DNA of 64,000 bases, taken from assembly GCA_013399115.1 (NCBI GenBank), contig VXAA01003253.1:77870-141869 (forward strand), written 5' to 3'. Made by a program: the position numbers and the translations under genes. Numbering within the stretch: the stretch's first letter is position 1; each line of letters begins with the position of its first letter. The DNA comes from Anseranas semipalmata. Lineage: Eukaryota > Chordata > Aves > Anseriformes > Anseranatidae. Positions 1 through 55,337 of this stretch are shown here, piece by piece. Under the pieces are notes generated by a model. It saw only the letters and a list, made by a program, of their open reading frames with translations, was not told the DNA's origin and did not search any database.

Positions 1-42320
<42,320 letters not shown>

Positions 42321-42411
42321 GGCGAAGGCGGGGAGGTAGCAGCCAAGCGTGGCGGGACTCCCGAGTCGTTTGCGGGACGGGCTGTCCCCAGCGGAGCCCT
42401 ACTCCGCGCCC

Positions 42412-42417
42412 CACGTG
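42412..42417. promoter_or_regulatory. E-box CACGTG about 95 bp upstream of the start codon
   Basis: Perfect canonical E-box embedded in CCCACGTGGC. Such sites in CpG promoters are bound by MYC/MAX, USF1/2 or related bHLH factors (family knowledge). One-carbon metabolism genes are frequent MYC targets, so a role here is plausible but inferred. Confidence 0.5.
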
Positions 42418-42451
42418 GCCCCAAACTTTCGGCGGCCGCCGGCCCCCAACC

Positions 42452-42461
42452 GCGCAAGCGC
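42452..42461. promoter_or_regulatory. NRF1-like site
   Basis: GCGCAAGCGC differs by one base from the palindromic NRF1 core GCGCATGCGC. It lies about 135 bp upstream of the ATG, between the E-box and the GC box. Binding is inferred from the motif only. Confidence 0.4.
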
Positions 42462-42464
42462 TGC

Positions 42465-42476
42465 CCCCGCCCCGCC
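42465..42476. promoter_or_regulatory. GC box (SP/KLF site)
   Basis: CCCCGCCCCGCC, two overlapping GC-box cores, about 150 bp upstream of the ATG. Typical of SP1/KLF-driven TATA-less promoters. Confidence 0.5.
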
Positions 42477-43048
42477 GAGGCGGAGGAAGGGGGAGCCCGC
42501 AGCCTGTTCTCGGTGCCCCGTTCCCCCAGTGGTGGCTTAGGGGCGGCTGTGCTGGGCCGTGCTGTGTGTGCGCGCCTCCTCCTCTGCTCTTCCCGCCGCC
42601 GCTGAGGGGAGCGGGGCTGCGCGGCGAAATGGCCGCCGAAACGCCTCAGGGGCGCCGCTCTTGGTCCCTGCCGCCTCTCCGCGGCATTTCCTGACGCCTT
42701 GCTCTGCGAAGAACGGGCCTGGGCGGGCAGGGCCGGCTGCAGGCGCAGGGAGGGGGAAGCGGAGCGGGAAGGTAGTCCCGGATTTGTGTATGGAACAAAC
42801 AGCGGGGGCAGTGCGCTGGGGCGGTAGCCCCGAGCCTGGCCCGTGGTGGTGGCGGCGGGCTTTGCACTGCACTGGGGGGAATATGCGAGTTCCTGGTCAT
42901 AGCTTTAAGAAAATGGCAAGTCAGTATACGAATAATTTAGTATCATATGCCCTGGGGTAGCAGATGGATACCGTGCTACTCTTCAGAGGCTACGTTAAGA
43001 GTAGGGTTTCTTTTTTCTTCTTTTTTATTCAGATTTTCAACACATCTG

Positions 43049-43135
43049 TCCCATTTTCTTTATCCTCTTTCTACACTAGCTAGTCACCAAGCTCTGCTGA
43101 CTAGCTAGTGTAGAAAGAGGATAAAGAAGATGGGA
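43049..43135. repeat. Near-perfect 38-bp inverted repeat with 11-nt loop
   Basis: Arms 43049-43086 and 43098-43135 are reverse complements with one mismatch, around the loop CCAAGCTCTGC. It lies about 730 bp upstream of the MTHFD1 start codon, just outside the CpG island. It could extrude as a cruciform or, if transcribed, fold into a long hairpin. It may also be a template-switch mutation or an assembly fold-back. Confidence 0.95.
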
Positions 43136-46100
43136 TTTTGGCTTATTTCATGGGAGTTGTCATAAGCAATAGAAACAAGTTCCTAACAGTCGCCTCAAAA
43201 GGGTGTGCTTTAAGTAATCCCACTGGGACTGATGAAGGTGTAGTTGCAGGCTGCTCAGATCCATACAGTTCTCCATGTGTACTATTTATATAGCCAACGC
43301 TTTTATCTTACCCTGCAGGCAAGTGCAGGCACTGTAGGGCCTTGCCTGAGAGAGTCAGCTTGCAAAGATTTTCTCACAATGGAGATGGGAAAACGAGTTG
43401 AATATCATTGCCGAGGCAGACTTGCTCAGGCAAAATAATGCCAGGTCCTAGAGAAGTTGCAGAACTCATCAGTTTGTCCTGCTGATACCTAGCACATGGT
43501 AGAGAACAGGCCCGTGATTCAAGAAACCAATGATAAAAAAGATCGGGGCCATGGAACTGACAAATCATGACTGGTGGTGGGGTGGACTCATGCTGGTAGT
43601 TGCTGTTGTAGAGTAGTAGCACATTCCTGTCCTCTAGTAAAGCATTATTCCCGTTACTGTTTTGGGACCTAACACCATCTGCACCATGTGGTACTAGTAC
43701 AGCAAGAAACCAGATGACCCCACTGCAGACTCACAAGCTGTGGAGAACGGGGGTTCAATGCTAATGCAGCAGCAGTCCCCATGAGAATTTAGGAGTTAAA
43801 AGGCCTGTTTGAAGTGCTTTCACATATTTTTCTTATTATTACTTAGAATGTATAGGTTTGGGAAAATAAAGTTCCTGTTACAAAGAGTCTAATGAGAAAG
43901 AGTTCAATCCTGCTACTCCATTACATCATGCTACTCCATGATGTAATTCACAAATGGATTTGGGGACCTGTCAGATTTGAGAAGGGAGAAGTCCAGGTAC
44001 CACAGCTTCCATCTAGAGCACAAAACTATGAGGATGGAAATATATAGGACCATATGTTTTAGAAGCTCAGAAACTTTAGGGTTGCATCCCTGGAATTCTA
44101 GGAGGGAAATATAAACCGTACATAGTTCAAAACCTGTCTGAGGGTAAGGCTTTTCTTTGTGTTTCCTTTCATAGCCTAACGAGTGATGGTTTTTCTGCCT
44201 TTTTTTCTGCCCTCTTTTTTGCTGAATGGAGAGCTCATTACCTCAAGAGGTTAAACCACCTGAAGTTAACAACATCTTTTAATTGTAGGAATAAAGGACA
44301 GAAATTTATCTTTAAAAGTGACGTGGAAAAGAGGAAAAACTTTGCATTTGGGGGCTTTTATATGCTAAATAGAAAAAGCTAGAAAGAACTTTTTTTTCTG
44401 TCTTTCATTTTTATTTATTTCCTGGAATGTCCCAACAGACAGTTGCAGTATTATGCAATCAAAACTGAGATTATACAACTAACTGAGAGAAGGGATTTTT
44501 CTAGGCTGCTTAAAATTCTGTGCCTTGTTTGTTTCTTCTGTTGCTTTTATCTGAGGCCTGAATGAACTCTTGGGGGAAAAAACGTGTTTTGAAAAAAATG
44601 CACAAGATGGACTCTCTCAGTTAAGGACAGCAAAAGCTTACAAAAACAACTTTTGCAAAAAAAAAAAAAAAAGATTTGACACTCAGGATGATAGTATAAA
44701 AATATATCCAAGAAAAGAAAAAGAAAGCCAACTTATTTAAAAATATTTCAGATGACCTTATTTACAGAGTGAGCAGAAGAAGCTGGTGCCATCAGGAGCT
44801 GTAGATTCCTACTCAGAGTTGCTAAATTGCATGGATTGCATGTGTGTGTCTTTATGTCACTTGCTACATTTCATAATGGCCCAGCTCTTGAAAAAAAGAT
44901 GTCTCATGATGACACATAAAACTTTCAAAAAGTGACCTGAATTTATTGTACAGTAAAAGTAACCCAAAACAACTTCTTTTATTGTTTCATTATTTTTGAG
45001 CCAGATTTTCATTTTTGGGAAGGGGCAGACTCGTGAATTTTCAATGTTTGTGCCAGAAAATCAAACTAGCTGATCTCCTTTTATCACAGCAAGAAAATCT
45101 TTTTTATTTCTAACTTGTCTCATGTGGCAGTCAAATACTAAAATTGAGATTGTTACTCAGAAGCTGTGTGTGTCATACATTTATATAATAACATATTCTT
45201 TAACATTCAGTCTTAATTGTCATTCTGAAGTTGAAATACTGGGAATGAGATGGGAAGGGAACAGAAAAGGGATTATGTGATGAGAAACAGCTGAACAGAC
45301 CCTTTTGCTCAGTTCTTGTTAGAGCCATATCCAGCCCTGAAATGCAGTAATAAAGCTGGAGCTGTTATTCATGTAAAGGAAATCTCAGAGAAACACAGTG
45401 GCAAAGGAGACAAACATGATCACAGCTGAGAGCAATGATCAATGTTTTATGCTTTCATTACAATTCTTTTGACCATATTAATGCAAAAAAATAGGAAAAA
45501 AAACTAATGTCGTGATAAGAATGGACAGCTCTAAGAAGGGTGAGCACAGTCTTGTATCAAAGCAGACTTTTTTTTCTGATGGCTGTTAGGAGGAATAAAG
45601 ATAAAAACAGTTACATCAGGATGGCTTGAAGCCTCAGAGTAACAGAGACATCTCTGCTCTGAGTGTTGCCCCAGAGCAGTTCTACCTCACTCACCTCCCT
45701 GCTGGGCATCGCTGGGTTTGATTTGGCAACTCCCACAGTTTGATTGTTTACCCTTGTGTCCACCTCCTCTTACCCAACATGTCAAAAGTCATGTAGGTTG
45801 CTCTTTAAAAAAGCCATGAAGGCTGCAAAATGCATGCCAGAAAGACTTTCAATGTTACTGATGAGCTAACAGCAGTGCCTCTGATTGCACAGGGCCTCAG
45901 AAGGTGCAATTTGTTCTGAGAAGCTGACCCCTGTATCAGCAAACTAAGGAAGAACATTAGGCTTTGCTTCACCCACAAAGTGGGACAGTTAGGGCAGGAC
46001 ATCGCCTCCAGTAAAGGAGGAAAAACAGAAAGGTTAGATTAACTTCATTAACTTAGGTAAAAAGAGAGATTTTGAGAAAGCTTGTTTGCAGGAGCATACC

Positions 46101-49100
46101 AGAAAACCAATATTAGACTGATTCTTCAGACACTTACAGGGAACCTTTCATGAACAAAGCAGGATTGGACAAATGATTGGTGTTACTCCAGAATGCAGGT
46201 TGTCTACCATGATGGAGAGCACAACGTAGGAATGGGGCAGCAGTGACATTTAAATACACGCTATTGGTCAACTCTGCCTTTGATCAGAAGATGACAGAAC
46301 TTTGATGTAAGGCTTGTGATTGACCTCAGTGTACATGCTGAAGTAGCCCTCACAGCTAAGCTGTGTTAATGTAATACTAGACAGTATGCTTTAATATTTG
46401 TTTCATCATAAAGTGTTTCCTGAGTGTAGTTATCCCCTCATTTGTTTAGCTATCTCATGTGCCTTATCCATCTTAGATATGTCACAGAAATAATCTGTTG
46501 GTGATGCAGTCAGCTGTTGGACAGTCACTGCAAAAATGGCTATCCTGGGTTAAGATGTTGTTTGCTCTCTGGCATTCAGGGCTCCTGGTCCAGTGCCTGA
46601 ACTAGCAGAACAGGGACTTGGAGTCTTTCTCGTCAACTTCAATACAAAGGCAGCCAGAGTAATCAAATTGCTTCCAAAAGCAGTTTTAAAGCGTACTTTC
46701 ATTGTAGATTTCTGTGATAGGTAGCGTCCATTGGTTGTGTCCGATAGAGTAGTAATAACAAACATGTCTCTGATGTGTTCTTCTGACCCCTGTCTCAAGC
46801 TTGCCAGTCACTTGCCCACCATGCAGGAGTTTCATATCAGCCATAGTTTATCTATCACTCTGAAGACAGCATCAACTAGGTCAGACTATCTCTGAAGTTC
46901 CACTTGCATTCCTATGCCAGTGACACGAATTGGTACATACTTGAGTGTATTTGCCATTGGCTGCTTTGTGTTGGTTTCTTTTCTCTTTGCTCTTTTAGCT
47001 AACCTCCTTTAGATACATCACCTTACCTTCATACAGAAATCTTCCAACACTTCTCACTGACCTCATAGGAATCCTGCAGAAAAAAGATGTCTCATTAACA
47101 GCTTGAAGAATTTTGTGTCACACTTGATTCCATTGAGAACAGTGCCAGAGTGCTTGATAAGGTTATCCTAACTCTTTGATGTTAAGAGACAATACAGAGC
47201 AAAGAAACCATTTCCTAAGTAGTCCTCTAACATAATAACCATTCCTAATACTTCTACAGCATATTGTAGCACTCCATGCAATAAACAGGATCCTAATTCA
47301 CTATCCCAGCCTGTTTGTGAATAATGTATGACCACATTTTCCAGATAAAGTAACTGAGAAAGGATTCATTGTTTGTCTAAAGCAGAATATAAACACAAGC
47401 ACTGGAGCTGTGATTAACTAGGTTGTCATTTCCAATGCTCCCTTATTCTATTTGGCTAACAATTTTTAGTTAGTAGCTTGTGGCTACATAGGACTTTTTC
47501 CCCTTTTTTCTAACTGCTATGAAAAATACATTTCCAATATTTTCTATAAAATAATGGTTATACCAATTCCAGCTTTCTAATTGTGTAAGGATTTGTAGCT
47601 GCCACACTGATACATGCAGAGGTAGGCAGGGTGAGAGGTGAGTTTCAGGAATGCAAGTAGGAGGACATCCAGAAGACAATCTTTCTATTGCAGTTTAATT
47701 CACACAGCCTCTCAGATAGTTCTCCCAGCCCAAGCGAGGACATCCCTGGCAGAGCAAGATAGCATAGCTAGTTTTATGTCATCTCTGCAAGAACCTTCAC
47801 AGGGTGCTCTCTCAGCCAAGTAATTCCTCTGTTGCAGTGTCCTGCAGAGACAGGAGGAGGCAGAACAGATCCTGAGAAATCTATGCTAGGGGAAGTCCAA
47901 GGATGTCATGAAATGACAAGTGGGATATTTAGAGATAAACACACATAAATGGAGTTTTCCACTTTGGACTTGGGTAACACAGTCATTATGCGTGTCTGAA
48001 TAACCTGCTTGAAACATGGAGTAGTGTTTGATGTTGATACATGTCCATAGACTGTAATACAAAAAACAGGCTTAAGATGTTGTACCTTCAATATACTTTT
48101 ATGTATATTATTCCTGATTTCACAGCATGCTCTTCTTTCTATGTAATTGCCTCTAGGTCACAAGACTATACCAGATCAGACAAAAAGTTGTCCTGGCTCA
48201 GGGTTATAGCTCTGATGGTGGCCAACCGCAGATATCTAATGAAGAGTATAGGAACAGGGCAAACAGGTGTTATTCCTGGTCTCCAACCATTTACAGCTGA
48301 GAGAATTTCTGATACAAACAGGGTAATAGAAGTGGGGGAGAAATAGAATAAAGTTAGGGACAAACAAAATGGTTTGCCCCATGCCTCCTGTTCTGAGAGG
48401 TTCATGAGAGACATAAATCATTTCCTTGTATACAATATATAGAATGTCTCAGTTTTTTCCTCTTAACACAAGGATCTTTGTGTGATTCCCCTTTTGCATA
48501 AACACCTCTTAACCGTGTGAGTCTGTTGGTTAGATTTTATGGAAACAGGATTGATAAAGTACCTACACGTGTTGTAGTGAACTATTTTTTCCCTTATTTT
48601 GATATGTGCATATTTCTTCTGTGTCTGAAATACTGATATATTTACCCACTTTGCCGTTTCTTATCTCCCTTTGGGGGTTGTTCATAATTAGAGTGTATTT
48701 CTTAGCATTAAAAATAAAAATAAGTATTTCTTTCCCATTGCCTATGTTTGATTGTGCTGTTTGAAATTAGAAACAAACAGAATATTGAGGAAGGAAGGTA
48801 CCTAACAACTGCTCTGGAAAAGCAGACCATTGTGTGAGGTGCTGTTAATATGAGCACATGCACACATATCTATGAAACAAAAAGATTTTCCTTTTTCTGA
48901 AGGTCACCTAATCTACATATTTGGAGATGAGTTTCAGCTTCTTGTGAGCAGAACTTGGAAGAGTGGTGAGTGCACAGAATATTCAAGTGTCTCATTCTTT
49001 TCCACTCTGAACAGTATCGAAATAAGAGAGCTCAATATAAGCTTATTCCACACTTATTTACAATGTTAAGGGCAGTAGAAAGAAACCTTTTTCTGGAATC

Positions 49101-50139
49101 GTCTCAACATAAGCCTGTATATATACATGAGCATGTGTCTCCCAGTTTATATGCCTTATACTGCAAATCTTTGTATCCCAAAACTTTGTCAGCTTCGTGA
49201 TGCAGTGATCACGTTTTTGTCCTTTGCTTTTGCCTGTAAGCTGTGTGATTTGTCTGGTATTTTAAAACAAGAATTGCTCAGTTTATAAATGAAGCAGAGC
49301 CTGGCAGAGGCACTGGATTCAGAGACGCGTTGCTAATATTTGCCCTGAAGCTATGGAGTGTGTCCGTTTTCACATGCTCAGCTGTATCAGAGGAGAAAAG
49401 CAGAAAATTAACCTCACAAGACTACAGAGCTCTAGTGTCTGTGCTGCTCATCTCTGGGAGAAAGATTTCTCAAAAGAACAGGAGGGCTTGCTCATGTCTA
49501 TTGCTATGTACTCTCTCTGAGCTTTCCAATTCATAAACCATCTTGAGATCTGATTAGAAACTCTGTGCCATGAAATGGCCCATCCTTTGCTGCTGTATCT
49601 AAGAGCTTTAAATAATCCAGCAAGGCAGTCTAATGTTTTGTCCTATGGCCTGTGTCAGCTGTAGCAGGCAAAAAGCACATTAAGAGCTCATCTCATCCGC
49701 TCCAGCCACCATTTTGAAGCTAACCATTTTGACATCTCTAGTGTGTACACCATGGTGCAGTTGCTGTGATTGCACATGGAATAGTTTAGCTTTGGAGCCC
49801 CACTGCTTTGCAGAGCTAACCATGAATAAGCAATTCTACTGTAACTTGAAGAGAACGCTGTGGTTTTTGTCCTATCAAGGCCTTCTTGTCCTCTGTTAGA
49901 GCTGTCAAAATTTAGATAACCAGGAGGTTAATTCCAGGGACCACAGAAATGTTTGATCTGTTGGTTATTAGTTTGTTCTAGGTAATTGTTATAACAAATA
50001 ACAGTTTAAAGATCACTTTGAAGATGCTGAGATGAGACAAAACTAAACGAAACCAAAAATGACAACAACAACAACAACAACAAAACAACAAAGAACTCCA
50101 AAGGATAAACTCCAAAGAAAAAAATATATATTGTGAAAA
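43136..50139. other. Upstream intergenic region, first part, no gene recognised
   Basis: AT-rich DNA without a recognisable exon, RNA gene or large repeat on either strand. Contains a small inverted repeat at 43920-43947, a poly-A run near 44660-44674, and (AAC)n at about 50061-50091. Confidence 0.75.
50061..50091. repeat. (AAC)n microsatellite
   Basis: GACAACAACAACAACAACAACAAAAC, seven or so units, followed by imperfect continuation. It precedes a CR1 tail by about 60 bp. Confidence 0.85.
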
Positions 50140-50147
50140 CCTCATTT

Positions 50148-50232
50148 GCTCCGGGTGGCCCTACTTGAGCACAAGGGTTGGACCAGATGGCCTCTGGAGG
50201 TCCCTTCCAACCCCAAGCATTCTGAGATGTAG
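50148..50232 (+). mobile_element. CR1 3' tail fragment, plus orientation
   Basis: GGTTGGACCAGATGGCCTCTGGAGGTCCCTTCCAACCCC followed by a degraded ATTCTGAGATG tail. A short, 5'-truncated and fairly old copy. Confidence 0.85.
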
Positions 50233-53200
50233 ATCTGTGAGATGAACCTGTGGTTAGATGCTGGGCCTAGGAAAGAGACAGTGACTGACGCTTGCCTGTG
50301 TCACAGGAAGATTCAGAGCACACAGTGTGTATGTAGTGCCCGTAGTGAGCACTTGGTGTAGAAAGGAATATGGTGAGCTAAACAGAGAAAAGTCTGCTGG
50401 GTCTGTGATACCTTCTTATGGCCTAGACGCCTGGAGAAGAAAATGAATAGTCCTTCTAAGAGGAGCTTCCGGAGCTGTGATGTTATTGGTATCTCTTATG
50501 CCTGCCATAGCAGTGTAGGAGCAGCAGGTGGATTGACCCTGTGGACCTACGTGGTGAGATGTCAGTATAGGACAAGTTATGCGGTATGGTCTGAGCTGCT
50601 GCCACAGGAACACAGTTGGGGCATGAGTCTTCCTTCCCTCTTCATTTGAGGATTCAGTTGCATTCATGGAGCTTTGTGAAAGGATCTGGTGAAGGGGACA
50701 AAGTGTTTTTCCATTTGTGAACAGTTTTTTTATTCCCAGTCCCTCTTATTTCTTTTGATTTTTACAAGTTACAGGATGACGGAGCTTTTGTACTACAAGC
50801 AGCCTATGTGGCTTTCAGAGGAATGCTGAGAAGCTGCTTTCTTGGCTGTCCTGGGATCTGAAGAGGGGTGCCTTGACATTTTAAGAAGGAACATTTTCAC
50901 ACAGGACTCCCTGGCAATTTGGATTTTCTTTAAAAAAAAAATCTGATTTTGAGACAACACATTTAGTGTCCTTCACTCAGGAAGGTGCCCTTCACGCAGG
51001 CACAGCAAGCACGAATGAGTGCTCATGACAGAGAAGCATTACGGCTTCACATGAAGGGTGATTTCTAAAGCCTGAAGAGTTGTCTTAAATTGTACTCACT
51101 GATTGGGAAATAGGGCTGACACATAGACAAATAAATAAGTGAACTTCTTTTTCAAAGAGAAGAGTGTGACAGTTCTGTAGCATTCATATTGATCAGTATT
51201 TAAGTGTCTTCAACTATTCCAGGGAGAAGAGAGATTCAGATATCACCAGCTTATGCACTGGCAGAGAGGAGGAAAAATGGTTTTCTTGGGTTCACTGCCT
51301 CAGTTTACGCTTTCAATTTGGGATACAGGCAGTGGCTGTCACCTGGTGTTGGTGATCAAAAGAGTTTGATTTCTGTGCACCACACATAGATGACAATGAC
51401 AGCATGTATGCATACAAACTTGCTCCTGGAACTAAGAGAACACTGAGTGTGAAGGAAATAGTCTATGGAAAATCAGCAAGTTGCAATTCTTGGTATACTT
51501 TCAGGTGATACTGTGCCTTCCAAAGCAGATGTAAAACTAAGCTCTTGATGACATATAAAAATGAACCTGTTCCCAAATATGCTTATTAACACTTATTTTT
51601 TTTTTTTTTAAATGATAGGACATTTCCTGGTTGAAATACTCAGATTAATGGCAGGTTTATGGTAGTTTAATTTGAAATGTGCTCTCTAGGTACTGTGTCT
51701 ATACAGCGAGGATACACAAAGCATGCTAAAACTTAGGACTTTGAAGAGAATTTCTTTTTCTTTAGCACGGCCTTATTCTGAGGGAAAAAGTTAACATACC
51801 AGATAGCTACACTCAGGCTGGATCCACAATGATGCAAGGTGCCTGTAAATGACTGAATTCAAAGGATCAGGCCTTGAGGATGGAGAGGAAGAAAGAAGCC
51901 TTTGCTGCTCCACCCATTGTTCTGCACGTGACCCTGCAGTGGGGTGATTCATTCCCCCATTTCACCTTCCAGGATGTGACTGCAGTATTGTCCCATCTGC
52001 TGCTTTCCATGGAGGTACAGGAAGAAGAGGAGTATCCCAAAATGGATCAGATGGGATGGTGGTAGTTGTGTTTTTGTTGTTTGTGTAGGAATACTTTTTT
52101 CTTTGTTTGGAAAAGTACTTTTTAATATGCTTTTGGCCCCAATCCCTTTTTTATTACTTGACTGGATCCAAATGCTGTTGAAATAAGTGAGGTTTTTGTT
52201 TCTTCCTGTTCAGGAAAGTTTGGGTGTCAGGCATGTCTACATCCCTTTACCACCGAATTTCTCTTCAGGCGTGACATTGTTGTTCATCATAACTGATGTT
52301 AGCAACATCAATGGCATTTTTAGGAGTGAAAAAGATAAAATAAAAAAAAGTGGTTCTCCTATAAAGAGAAACCATCATCCTCATCCAGGCCAAGGCATTA
52401 GATTTCGTAAAAAAACAAACAAACAAAAAATTAAAGAGGCTGTCAATGGCATTATTAACACAAATATTTTAATTGATTTTATATCGAGAATTTTTTATTT
52501 GCAAGAATAACAGAGTAACACCTTTTAAACTCAAGACATGTGACTATGCTACTGCTGTATGTCAAGGGTGGATTACTAGGAGGAGAGGAATGCTATCTTC
52601 ACAGGCCAGGGACCAGCCTCTCCTTTCCTGTGGCATTGGTGTCTCCTGCAACTGCGGCTAAAGAGACATAACTTCAAACCAAAAATGACTCTATGCTGGA
52701 GATGAATTGACAAATCTGTCAATAACCTAATGTGCTGGTAACATAGGAGAAGATATATTTTGGGTGCTTTCAAATTCTACATTTTTTGCACCCTTTTCAG
52801 TTGGTGTTAACATGATGCCAAGGGCCGCCTTGCTGGAGCTTTCCCCTTCACTTCAAGGCGCCATTTTGTGACTAGGCTTCTCTTAGCCTGGAAGAGAATA
52901 CCCTGACACAGGCAGTCATGATCCAGTTGTATAAACCAGATCATTCAGTTGTTTAGCCCCAACATCTCTCCACAGGCTGACCTTACAGGAAAGCTGAAAT
53001 GAAGTAAGGTATGTGGCTTCTGAAAGTGAAACAGTGGGGTCTGGCAAGGTGGACAGGCTCTAGTCATGGCCACTGCTGAGAGGAAAGGAAGAGCAGCAGA
53101 ATCTGAGGGCCTCCTCTCAGGGTGATAGCTGTTAGTGTGGCTGCCAAAATGAAACTGCCATGTGGTAATACATATTCTCTTGCTGAACATGGGAAAGCTG

Positions 53201-55335
53201 TAGGGTGGGACAGGGGTATGATTTGTGAGGGGTCACAGGTCTGTGTGGTTGCAGACATGAGCTGTATGCACATCCACATTGCCCTCAGCTTGTATCTCAG
53301 CTGCTACAGCTCATTCCCCACCTTATTGCACACTGAGTGAAGTGTTTCACTATTACCTTTAAATGTAATAACTAATGCTGGTAGCTCTTATTGTAATGTT
53401 TATTATGTCTTATTTAAGTGGGATCATTGCAAGGGGAAGAATATCAAAATTATTATCAAAAATTGCTTACAAACACAAACATGCATTCACACTTTATTTT
53501 AATCTCTGTGATTTACCATTTTCAGTTGCCCCAGTGTTGCTCAGTGATCAGGAAAAGTGGTTGGTGTACAGAGCTGGGCTTTTGTCCTGGCTGTTTCCCA
53601 CAAGTACCTTTACAGATTATGCAAGTTTAGTCTAGGAAGATTTGTGTCATATTATAAAGAGGACACCTATGAAGGAGCCTGGCCAATTTGTCTGCCTGCC
53701 ATTGGCCATACAAAATTCCTTGAATGCACTGGTAAATAGGGGATGAAGGAGTCTGGTGGGCAGCTGGTGTCCAAACTGCACTGCAGGACAGACGTGTCAG
53801 AGCCTGGGCTAAGCATCTGAATGAGCTCAGACTTACCCTCTAACGGTCCCAAATCTCACCATGACATAAACGTATGGCCCTGAGCTTGGAATGGTAACCA
53901 GGGAGCTTGACTGCAAGATGAATTTGGGTTTAAGACTGAATGGGCCTATTTAGAGTGAGTCAACAGCAGTACAGAGGTCCTCACAAAACTTCCCAGCCCC
54001 TGGTATGTTGTACTAATCACTGTGGACATAGCACACCCACTCAGGGAAAAGGTACCTTGTATGACTCTGTCTATTATTGTATTCATGGCAGCAAGATTTC
54101 CTGCAAAGAGACACCAAATTTCTATGTGCAACAGGATGTCAAATATATACATTCAACTGCTAACTGCTGACATCCTCATCGTTGGATCAGTGTTCCCAAT
54201 TGGCAGAGAGAGTGTTAGACTCTAGGCATTAGGATGGGGGCTCCTTCTTCCTATCCACGTATTGAATGGCTTGCACTTCTGTCTAGCTTATTTCAGCCCT
54301 CTACAGCTCAGGCTCCAGGTAATTGTGTAAAACTGGCATAAATACGTTTGAAATTTCTTCATAGTCATTTCAGATTGGAAGAACAAAAAGGCTGGGGGCA
54401 AATGGCCACTCTTTTGATGTTTTGTTGCATCTTTGGAACCAAAGAAGTTGTGATGGGGGAAGAAAGAAGAAAATTCTTACAAGGTGGGAAACTTTTAGGG
54501 TAAGCACTTTCTGCAGTGACACTTCAAATTTGAAGCAAGAAAAAAAAGTATTTTTGTTCAGGTTTTGGGTTGCAGTATGCTAGTTCTTGCAAAAGGTGAC
54601 ACTAATGAGGAGGAGATACTCTTCTATTGACTCAGTAAGGAGTGTACTCTAGGTTAATGGAAGATGTGAGAACACTTTGCTCTAATAACTGCCACTTTTG
54701 TCTTTGGGTTTTCTTTAATCTAAAATTTAAGGTGTTCAAAGCCATGTTAGGAGTACTTTTCAGGTTTTCCTGGGAGCAGATTTCCCAGCTACCAACCGCA
54801 GGCCCCTTCATTAATCAGTCAGGATACTCCAGCATGGAAGGAAAACATGAACACGAACCAGTATCCTATTTCTACAGTGCTCCCTTCAGCTATGCAATTG
54901 CTAAAGTCTGAAGGGGAGTGCCTTCCTGTGTTAAGAAATTAGAAAATGTGGGCGTACTTCAAGTGTCCATGCTTACTTGATACTGTCTAAGGAAGACAGG
55001 GTGAACTCTGGAGCCCTTAGCACTACTGATGCAGGGATTCCTCTCAAACATTAGGAATTTGGTTGCACTGGTGGTCCCTTCAGAAACAGTCTATTCCCAG
55101 AAGCATCAGTTGAGAACATCTGAGACATTTCTGTCATAATCTCTTTGTAGCAGTGGTTCCTGATCTTATTTTAGATTATTTTTATAATAATTTAATAATA
55201 TTTTTATAATTATTTTTAGCTTGTTTTCTTATTTTGGCTTATTTTGCTAACGCCGCCTTCTCAGCCCTGGCCTCTGCGTTCAGTTGTTCTCTGTGCTATT
55301 GTGCCAGTAGTTGAGGCTGGAAGGGACTTCTTGAG
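50233..55335. other. Upstream intergenic region, middle part, no gene recognised
   Basis: About 5 kb of AT-rich sequence with short homopolymers (for example T/A at 51595-51611). No exon, repeat family or RNA gene recognised. Confidence 0.75.
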
Positions 55336-55337
55336 AA

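Noticed and set aside
42559..42960. 133-codon Ala/Gly/Pro-rich frame on the plus strand upstream of MTHFD1
   Set aside because: Same CpG-island artefact; no domain and no evidence for a protein-coding divergent gene.
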